A DNA stretch of 64,000 bases from Muscardinus avellanarius (Eukaryota > Chordata > Mammalia > Rodentia > Gliridae): NCBI GenBank assembly GCA_963383645.1, contig OY726558.1, positions 185,249,634 through 185,313,633 on the forward strand, given 5' to 3'. The position numbers and the translations under genes were made by a program. The notes under the pieces were generated by a model, which saw only the letters and a program-made list of their open reading frames with translations, did no database searches and was not told the DNA's origin. Shown here one piece after another: positions 56,087-64,000 of this stretch (within the stretch, counting starts at the first letter, position 1; every line of letters begins with the position of its first letter).

Positions 56087-56281
56087 TTTTTTTTTTTGGT
56101 GGTACTGGGGTTCCTGGAAACCCTTCTACCTTCAGGTTACACTTCCAGACCTATTTTTATATTTTTTATTTGGAAACAGGGTCTCTTCAGCAAGCACCGC
56201 TGGCTTCCAACATGCTTGATCTTCCTGTCTCCGCCTCCCAAGCACGGGGATTACAAGTGTGCGCCACCACGCCTGGCCCAC
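56087..56281 (-). mobile_element. B1-dID SINE, derived subtype, antisense, with TSD
   Basis: Poly-T, 'ggtggtactggggttcctggaaacccttctaccttcaggttacacttccagacc', 'gtctcttcagcaagcaccgctggcttcc', end 'gcgccaccacgcctggcc'. TSD aaccctcatttt exact at 56075-56086 and 56282-56293. Confidence 0.95.
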
Positions 56282-56293
56282 AACCCTCATTTT

Positions 56294-56878
56294 AATCTGA
56301 TAGCCTTTTAAGTCTTCTAGTTTCTTTTTCTTCTTCCCATAGTATTGTCATGGTAGAATTTCCTTGTTAAGCTCTTCCACTTAAACATTACTTAAGCCCA
56401 TTGCTCATAAAAACTGTGCTGTTCGCATAATTTTTATAGACACAAGTGTTTAACTTAATCTTTGTTTCCCTGAACCATGATGTCTGTAATGGCTAAGTAG
56501 GGAAATAACCAGATATTTTTGTTCTTCGTTATCATCATAGAAGAAAATCAAAAACAAAACTTGTGCTTGAAAATGACAGTAAGAATGAAATCCTTCTTGA
56601 CATTGTAAAGGCATTTGTACTAAACAGAGGATGACTGCCATGTCCACAAAAATGTGTTTGACACTCACAGTAAAACATCTTCAATTACTCTTTTGACCCA
56701 TTGGTTCATACCTTCTCTGTGATACTAATGGGGATAAGAAGAATTGGTCTTTGAATTTTTTTGACTATCCATCTTAAGTTAATATGTTGAACTATTATTA
56801 AATATCATGTGTGGGAGTTTTAAAAAACATTAGGTTAATGTCTAAGTATATGCAAATTTACCTATTGCATATGTATTT
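56294..56878. other. Unassigned DNA
   Basis: No gene or repeat named. Confidence 0.5.
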
Positions 56879-56988
56879 ATTTTTGAGACGGGGTCTTGCT
56901 AAGTTTCTAAGGCTGGCCTTGAACTTGCAATCCTCCTGTCTCAGCTTCCCAAGTACTGGGTTTAGAGGAGTGTGCCACCATGGCCGAC
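56879..56988 (-). mobile_element. B1 monomer, antisense
   Basis: 'ttttgagacggggtcttgctaagtttctaaggctggccttgaacttgcaatcctcctgtctcagcttcccaagtactgggtttagaggagtgtgccaccatggc'. No ID half is attached. Confidence 0.88.
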
Positions 56989-57074
56989 ACAAATGTGTAC
57001 TATATATGTTGTATAAGTATTTTTTTAAGGTTGAAAATACTCTTCTGTGGTTATAAAAGCTTCCTATTATATGT

Positions 57075-57165
57075 ATGTTTCTTTACTAAATATTTATTTT
57101 GTACCTTCTATGTGACAGGATGGCCCTCCTCTAGAGCTGCCTTCAGTGAGATTGTTTGTAAGGTA
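57075..57165 (+). mobile_element. MIR/L2-like remnant
   Basis: 'actaaatatttattttgtaccttctatgtgacaggatggccctcctctagagctgccttcagtgag' resembles the 'tattgagcacctactatgtgccagg' motif of old MIR/L2 3' sequence. Confidence 0.5.
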
Positions 57166-59726
57166 TGTGAGAGGTGCTGAACTGTCTATGCTAGTACATG
57201 GTAGAAGGTAGTGAGTCTTGTGAGAAATGGAAAGAGGAGCTTTATCTGTTCAGGGAAGGAGATAAGACTTAGCTGTGAACGACTGTGGTTCTAACATCAG
57301 CTGCTTGCCATGGCAATCCACTCATGATTCTTTCTCTTTCTTGTTCTCATTCCTGTTTCAGCTCCCAGGAGCAATCATCTCAGTCTCTCTTCCAGGATCA
57401 AAGTCTGGAGAGAGAGCACTTTATGGGTGGCCTGGTCAGCACCCTGCCATGCAGCCTGTCAGCTTGTTTCCTTGGATGAGATGCTGATTCTTGATGCGGT
57501 AGATTTTGGCCAGGGATATGAAAATACGTGTCTTGTTGCTTGAACACAGGAGCCATTCCTTTGGTAGAGGGCTGTGAGAATGGGCTCCTTTCCACCTGGA
57601 ATACTTTCCCAGTCTGAATCCCTCCCTTCCATCTGTTAAAATGGCAGAGATGCTACTTGTCATCTTCAAGGCCAGCCTCAGGAGCCATCCCCACTCCCTT
57701 ATAATGAGCCTCTTCTCACTGGATTCTGTGCCTCTTGAATTCCTGGGAGGATCTCAAGCCCGGGCAGAACAAGATGCAGATTGAACATAATTTTAACCAT
57801 TTACAACCCCATCTGCTAAGAGAGGGCATGGAGCACACTTGTAAATCATAGACAAATAGGGTCATTACGTTTCTCACGCATCTTGTTAAAAAGAAAGTAT
57901 ACTGGAGAGAAAAAGAAAAAAGTTTTTGAGTGTTAAAGTTGCCAATCTGAAAGAAGGAAGTGATGATTTTATTAAATGTATTCATATGAAAAATAAAGAA
58001 TATTTTGTTTTAATGACATAGCAGCATGATCCATGATTGTAGCCCTATATTTTGGAATAAGAAGTGATCAGTAATCATCTTTGACCTCATTTAGCTAATA
58101 CTTTATTATCTTTACCCTGAATCAAAGATATTTAATTGTCTCCAGACCAATAATCTGAAATTGATGATACCACCCAGGCAGTACTGCAGATTGATGAAAA
58201 TATTTGTACTCTTAATTTTAAGAGTTTGGTGAGCAAGATCAATGCATTAACTCCTGCCTATGACTTTTATATTATATCAAGTTAATGTCCCACTTGTTAA
58301 AGTTCAAATATTAATGCTCAGTAAGTATGTGTTCTGTATATTATGTTATAGCATGCACCAAGACATTATAGTTACTCTACCAAAAGAAAATCATATCCAC
58401 AGTATTGGAAGCTACCTTAAAATTCATATCCTGACATTATTTATCTACAAACTTCCTTCTCCCCTGCAAGGTCCATTGAGCTTGTTTTAAATACATTCAG
58501 TGTTGAAAAAGAGCACTATAGTGAGGCTTCATGTTTGTAAATAGCAAAGTGAATTTTATAAATGATTTTCATTATCAAATCTTGGTACCTTTATTTTTTT
58601 CTTTAACATATTCTGAGATACCTCAATTGGCACATAAGAAGACCAGTCAATGATGGTAGCTTTTAGTCATCTTTCCACCTCATTGATGAGTACCATGTTG
58701 AAATGGTAGAGCCAATTATTTCTACTTAAAAAATCATCCAGTATCAGTTTGATATGGTTTGATAAAATACATTTGAAAATTACTTTTTTCGGCTGTTTTC
58801 TTAGGTTTTTAAGTGCACACTGATTGTCTAAAAGAATTTTGGCTTTGTGAAAGAGACTCTAAATCAAACACAACTAAAGATTTTTTTTTTATTTGGAACC
58901 TTATCCATAAACTGTAGATTGCCTTTTTAGAAGTAATGAAAAAGTCCACTGAAGAATGGTGAGATCTTGATTCCCTGCTGTTTATGACAATATTCAGATG
59001 CTTGGGCCAATTTAAGCTTCTGTTAAGTTTTATGAAATTTCTTTCTTGGCTTTCTTCCTTGAGAACTCCAGAATTATTCTGGAATGCAGATGAAGTATCA
59101 CATATGTATGTAGTTAAAGGCAGCAGTCTGCTTCAGTTAAAAAATGCTGGACAGTTTGTTTATATAGACCAGAAATCTATTATTACTACAAGAAAAGGGA
59201 AGCAACTCTCGTCATGTGGTTAAAATGCAATATTTTAAATATCCGTGGTCTTTTATAAAATTATTTACTAGAATATTATGTGAAACAGTATCTACATATA
59301 GTTTTGGCAAATAGATACCTGTGTTTTAAGAGTTCCATGATATTATCCTCAAATAAAAAAATAAAGCCTCCAGGAGCAGATACTGCAGTGAATTTATCTT
59401 ATAAAAAGTAAAAACTCAAAATATTGGATGCAGATTTTATATTTTTCATAATTCTCAAGGGTCAGGTTACCAGTTATATGGATTCCGTAAACTCTTGGGG
59501 CTATACTGTAAATACTCTGAATTTTTATTTTGGAGTAAAGTCCAAGGAATATGAATTGATATAAGGTTACTTTCTAGCCCCCAAATTGTAAATATCTTTT
59601 ATTTTTTCATGTAGATTTGATGGAACAACATGAGAAATATTATAGATGAGTCTATATGGTTAAGTTGCCCAAATAAAGACCTTGTCCTTTTGGGCTTTTT
59701 CCTCTACAAATGAACCGAGTTTTAAA
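57166..59726. other. Unassigned DNA
   Basis: About 2.5 kb with no exon, RNA gene or repeat that I can name. It has overlapping short frames at 57275-57670 with no recognisable features. Confidence 0.5.
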
Positions 59727-59740
59727 CGTATCTATCATCT

Positions 59741-60402
59741 TTTTTTTTTTTTTTTTTTTTGAGGGGGGTGACAGCAGGCTTTTGTTTTATTTTATTTTAT
59801 TTTTTTAATTGGTGCACTGTATTCATACATCATAGTGGGATACAAACTTTTGTAGAAAATACATGCACACATCGCCCAGTCAGCCCCCACCCGATCCCCA
59901 CCCCATTCTCTCCCCATCCCTCCCTCCCATGCTTGGCTTAGTGGTTGACATCTAGTATTATAGCAATTTATCCAAAATTAAAAATGATAATCTCACATAA
60001 CAGTTTCATTTGTCTGATACCAAGCTTTTGATGACTTAGAGATAACATTTCAATATTTCTTTTTACTTTCTTTCTTACCAGAGAATATTTTTTTTCTATT
60101 TTTTTTAGGTGAAACTATCATATATTTATATATTTATTTTTCAGAAAAAAAATCTATCTTAATATGGAATATGGACTCTAGATACCCAAAACGATCTTGA
60201 AAAAGAACAAAGCTAGAAGATATATATTTTCTGATTTCAAACCATATAAAGCTACAATAATTGAAACAGTGTACTACTATTCTAAAGGCAGATATATAAA
60301 CCATTGGAGTTAAATAAAAGCCTAGAGCTAAATTCTTCCCTATATTGTCAAGTTATTTTTGACAAGGTTTCCACGAACATTTGGTGGTAGAAATAATAAT
60401 AT
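59741..60402 (-). mobile_element. L1 with 5' inversion and exact 15-bp TSD
   Basis: Flanked by cgtatctatcatctt at 59727-59741 and 60403-60417, exact. Inside: poly-T, antisense L1 3' UTR (59800-59945, 'attggtgcactgtattcatacatc ... cttggcttagtggttgac'), an unassigned middle, then from about 60150 sense L1 ORF2 ('cgatcttgaaaaagaacaaagctagaagatatatattttctgatttcaaacc ... gctacaataattgaaacagtg'). The 5' part is therefore in the opposite orientation, as in twin-primed L1 insertions. Confidence 0.9.
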
Positions 60403-60417
60403 CGTATCTATCATCTT

Positions 60418-60547
60418 CTTATGCCATTCTAGAAGACTGGTAGAGTTCCAAAAGAGTTTCATATTCTCTTCTTTATTTTAAACCCAACTTTAAATTAAGC
60501 CTTCACTATAACCATATTTCCCCTCAAAATAAAATTTAAAAATGGAA
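60418..60547. other. Short unassigned spacer
   Basis: AT-rich, nothing named. Confidence 0.5.
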
Positions 60548-60702
60548 GCCGGGCATGGTGGCGCACACTTGTAATACCAGTAATTGGGAGACTGGTGGGT
60601 AGCCTTGACAACTTAGTGAGACCCCATTTCCAAATAAAAAAAAAATAGGGCAGAATGTGTAGCTCAGAGGTAGAATGCCCCTGGGTTCAATCTCCATTAC
60701 AA
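60548..60702 (+). mobile_element. B1-dID SINE, internally deleted
   Basis: 'gccgggcatggtggcgcacacttgtaataccagtaattgggagactggtgggtagccttgacaacttagtgagacc'. About 40 bp of the B1 B-box region is missing. The ID half 'cagaatgtgtagctcagaggtagaatgcccctgggttcaatctcc' is normal. Confidence 0.93.
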
Positions 60703-61523
60703 AAATGAAAAGAAAGAAAGAAACTGGAACTTTAAATGTAAAAGAATATTAATTTTCTAAAGCACTGGAAAGGCAGAGAAGGAAAATGTAGAATGCATTC
60801 AGGTTGAAGATAGGAATAATATTATGTATGTATTATGTGTGTCATAGCAAAATTCTGACCTTAATATTTGGAAGTAAAAATCTTCGGTCAAGACCATTTT
60901 CCAAAACTGTCAGCAGCTACTGACTCCTCAGATAACAGGCCACATATGCTAGTTTGTTCAGATTTTCTTCTTTTTTTTTAACATTTCTATTCAATTCAAT
61001 AATCAGTAAAGGTTATTTGGCATCTTAAGTATCTTAAGTTCAGTCCAAATACCTGAGCCTATAAAAGATTCATGAGCTACCCTCGGATGATAACATTCTG
61101 TTCTCGGATCTGTCATCATTTTCTTCAAAATCACATTTTTCTGAACCTGCTTCTGTGTACTCTAATGATACACTGTCAGCACTCATAATTGTAGGTTAGC
61201 AGATGTTCCTGCTTTAAGACTTCCTTGGAAAATGTGCATTCATAAAGAAGTGTTAAGTACATGTGAAAAAATCAGAAAGTCCACAAATATTAGAGCTTTC
61301 CTCAGTCTCCACATCTAAATATGTATGTGCAAATTTGTGAGAGATCACCAACCAACCACATTTTTAAGTGAACACTGCATTTTTTTTTTTCTGGTTAAAT
61401 ATGACTCTGGGATATTCAATTGAGATATTTTAAAATGCTGAACATTTTTTAAATTGTTTTGTCAGAAAAATTTTTAGGCACACCAGAAAGTTTTTTAAAA
61501 CTGTATGCAGGACTGACTTAATG

Positions 61524-61554
<31 letters not shown>

Positions 61555-61590
61555 CATTTTTCATTTAGTTATTTTAGGTAGGTAGCAAAG
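60703..61590. other. Unassigned AT-rich DNA with (TG)n-(T)n
   Basis: (TG)9 then a T-run at 61521-61555. No gene. Confidence 0.5.
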
Positions 61591-61606
61591 GCATGCCTTG
61601 TAGATT

Positions 61607-61796
61607 ATTTTATTTTATTTATTTTTGGTTATGTGGTTGAACATTGGGACATTCCACCTGTTAGTTACACCCTCAGATTGTTTTATTTTTATTTTGAAAC
61701 AGGCTCTCACTAAGTCGCTCAGGCTAGCTTTCAACCTGTTATCCTCCTGTCTCAGCCTCTAATTACTGGGATTGCAGGAATGTGCAGCTACGCCCA
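61607..61796 (-). mobile_element. B1-dID SINE, antisense, exact 16-bp TSD
   Basis: 'ggttatgtggttgaacattgggacattccacctgttagttacaccctcag' to 'ggaatgtgcagctacgcccagc'. TSD gcatgccttgtagatt exact at 61591-61606 and 61797-61812, despite clear divergence of the SINE. Confidence 0.96.
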
Positions 61797-61897
61797 GCAT
61801 GCCTTGTAGATTCTTTAAAAAAAAAAAATTGTGGTAGGGTCTTTCTCTTTTTCTCAATCAGAAAAAAAAATGTTTATTTTATTGAAAAGAAACTAGG

Positions 61898-62094
61898 TGC
61901 TGGGTGTGGTGGTATACACTTGGAATTCCAGTACTTGGGAGGCTGAGACAGGAGGATCCGGGAGTGTGGCCAGCCTCCGCTACTTAGTGAGACCCTCTGC
62001 AACTTACTGAGTCCCTGTTTCAAAAAAGAGTACAAAATAGGGCTGGGAGCATATCTCAGAGTTAGAATGCTCCTGGGGTTCAATCCCCAGAACC
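61898..62094 (+). mobile_element. B1-dID SINE with purine tail
   Basis: 'gtgctgggtgtggtggtatacacttggaattccagtacttgggaggctgagacagg ... gctgggagcatatctcagagttagaatgctcctggggttcaatccccagaacc'. Confidence 0.94.
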
Positions 62095-62100
62095 ACACAG

Positions 62101-62155
62101 AAAAGAAGGAAGGAAGAAAGGAAGGAAGGAAGGAAGCAAGGGAGGGAGGGAAGGG
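62101..62155 (+). repeat. (GGAA)n purine microsatellite at a SINE tail
   Basis: GGAA/GAAA/GGGA units with one C (62137). Confidence 0.95.
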
Positions 62156-63589
62156 ACTAGGTTACTTTCTAAACTTCAGGGAGCTCACTGGGGCAGGCAT
62201 AGCCAAGGACCTTAATATCATTTGTACACTTTGACACTGGCTTTCTTCACAGTATGTAAATCCTTCCTGCATGCACCTCCTCACTTATAGTGTACAGATT
62301 CAGGCACCAGAAGAGAGAGCCAAATGACATGTCAGAGGCTGACTGAGAATCCCCTGATATAACCTATTCAACCACAGACACGCCCAGCTCCTCTCCAGAG
62401 GGACACCACCCAGATCAGGCCCTGCCCTGGAACTGGGCACAGAACTTGGGTCTCTCACTGCTCTGGTTCATATGCTTGCTTTATGCAGTCTTGTCTCTTT
62501 CTCTACTACCCCACTGTCTCCCCTTCACCCTGCCAGCAGGTGCCATACTTTTCCGAACTCAAATAACAGAGCAGGACCATGCCACCAAACTCAGTGATAC
62601 TACGGTATATTAGTTTTCAAGTGATGCTTATTAATACTTTTGAGGGAATTTCATCTCTGTCCAGGGAAAGTAGGATCATAACTCCCCTATATATTGGAAA
62701 GAACCACATTTAATGAAAAGAGACCTCCAATTACCTCCACCTATGTTTGTAGGACAATCTCGGTTTAAATTTCTCAGTGTAATTGGTCAACCCCACCCAT
62801 CCTTAAGCGTTAAAACTCTCTTTTTCAAAGGACATGCATATTGATATGTTGGCAACAATTAAATTATGGATATTTTGTTTGCTTCTGGTGATATTTGCTA
62901 AACTCTGAATATCACACTTTGTGTATATGTTAGAACACTTTGACTTTTGGTATAAAAATACATCTGCCAAAGGAAATGATTTTACCTGGAACAATTAAAC
63001 TCCTTAAATTTAGTTTAGGACAGCTTACTTTTAAACGAATATAACATTTATATTTCTTTAGAAGCAACTCACAATATTCAAGTACTGAAAGGGAATCACT
63101 GGAATACTGATTCAGGAAGACATGCGGGTACTTAGAAATTTTGTTCATGTACCTGGTACATTTAAACATAAAGCAGTGGCTTTTAGAGAGAGAACCAGAC
63201 ACTTTGTTTAGTCACTTGTCTGAATATGATGAATGAGGTCAGTGGTTTGGTGACCTCAATTCTTCTCCCTTGAGGCCCGCTGGCTTCCCCGAAAGGATCC
63301 TTTGGATATCAGTATCATATGTGACTTTATCTGCTGAATGTCAGTGGAATTCTCGATTGTATCCAATTGTATTAAGCTTCTGAAAGAAATTTGTAAATAA
63401 AAAAAATCACATGTAACATTTTATTCTTCCCTAAGTAAGGATAGATACATGTCCGGATTAAGAGTGAACCACACAAGAAATAGAATCAAACTCTAAAAAA
63501 CACAAGTATGCAAATGTGTCTTGGTTTCTGGCAGCTCATCAGACAAATTCATATGCATGCTTTCATCTTTTTACTAGGAATACAGGAAT
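62156..63589. other. Unassigned DNA
   Basis: No gene or named repeat. 62160-62580 is GC-richer with no open frame of interest. Confidence 0.5.
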
Positions 63590-63715
63590 CATGGCAAGTA
63601 CTTTATAGATTTCTAAATGGAATGTTCTCAATAATCCCATGATGTATTTGATGTGCTTATATATGATAAATATCCATTTTCTGATGAGAAGTAGTCTCAG
63701 GGATGTTAAAGTTTA
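63590..63715 (-). mobile_element. MIR-like remnant, antisense
   Basis: 'actttatagatttctaaatggaatgttctcaataatcccatgatgtatttgatgtgcttatatatgataaatatccattttctgatgagaagtagtctcagggatgttaaag' follows the antisense MIR order. Confidence 0.6.
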
Positions 63716-63841
63716 CTATCAAATAATGTTAAGTAGATTTAACCCAAAACACTAAGTGAAATTCTATTTGGCCATGGGAAATCCAAATTCCTCAAGAAAA
63801 CAGAGTATCAAAAGTTGTCAAGTAAAAAATACTAGTTTAGA

Positions 63842-64000
63842 GCCAGGCATGGTGCTGCACGCTTGTCATCCCAGCATTCGGGAGACTGAGCCAGAAGGAT
63901 CACAGTTCAAGAACAGCCTTAGTTACTTAGTGAGGCCCTTTGCAACTCAGTGAGACCCTGTTTCAAAATAAAGAATTAAAAATAGGGCTGGGGGTGTTGC
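63842..64000 (+). mobile_element. B1-dID SINE, cut by the window edge
   Basis: 'gccaggcatggtgctgcacgcttgtcatcccagcattcgggagactgagcc' to 'aaaatagggctgggggtgttgc'. The rest of the ID half lies beyond the window. Confidence 0.95.

Noticed and set aside
57113..57163. Apparent 44-bp exon with 'tgtgacag' acceptor and 'gtatgtgag' donor
   Set aside because: The sequence up to and through it follows an old MIR/L2 3' end, two frames are open, and there is no second exon.
1..64000. CRISPR array, operon or prokaryotic mobile system
   Set aside because: All direct repeats are microsatellites or interspersed rodent repeats; there are no regularly spaced repeats with unique spacers and no bacterial gene structure.

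Overview
This is a stretch of nuclear mammalian DNA, most likely from a sciuromorph rodent (squirrel, mountain beaver or dormouse lineage). The main clue is about 35 copies of one composite SINE. It has a B1-like (7SL-derived) left half, an A-rich linker and an ID-like (tRNA-derived) right half ending in a 'ccccagtaccac' motif. This architecture is known as B1-dID and is characteristic of that rodent group. Family-level assignment is inference. No bacterial or viral gene organisation is present.

I find no complete protein-coding gene. The longest open frames (up to 149 codons) are translations of microsatellites, SINE copies or LINE fragments, and none reads like a conserved protein domain except the decayed L1 ORF2 C-terminus near 10.7-11.05 kb. 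The window therefore looks like a gene desert or the inside of a very large intron. One short segment (47195-47275) has the form of a small internal exon, with a pyrimidine tract, AG acceptor, one open frame of 27 codons and a GT donor, but I do not recognise the peptide.

Layout. 0-5 kb: L1 3' fragments, MaLR-type LTRs in both orientations and an ERVL-like LTR. 5-12.6 kb: dense SINE territory with SINE-tail microsatellites, an 18-bp minisatellite, a perfect hairpin, and an L1 carrying a 5' inversion inserted in a SINE. 12.6-18 kb: ID, MIR and L2 remnants, two MaLR LTRs, a double hairpin and a 198-nt pure purine tract. 18-30 kb: mostly unassigned AT-rich DNA with an L1 end, MIR, SINEs, a small CpG cluster and a MER5A relic. 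30-37.6 kb: GC-richer DNA with retroviral-LTR-like segments. 37.6-47 kb: SINE nests, an MLT1-like LTR and long CA/TA arrays. 47-59.7 kb: the candidate exon, a 15-nt poly-G, old repeats and L1 ends. 59.7-64 kb: a second L1 with a 5' inversion and a clear target-site duplication, then SINEs running off the right edge.

The elements do not form a pathway. What the sequence records is retrotransposition: nested insertions, preserved target-site duplications, and microsatellites that grew from SINE tails.
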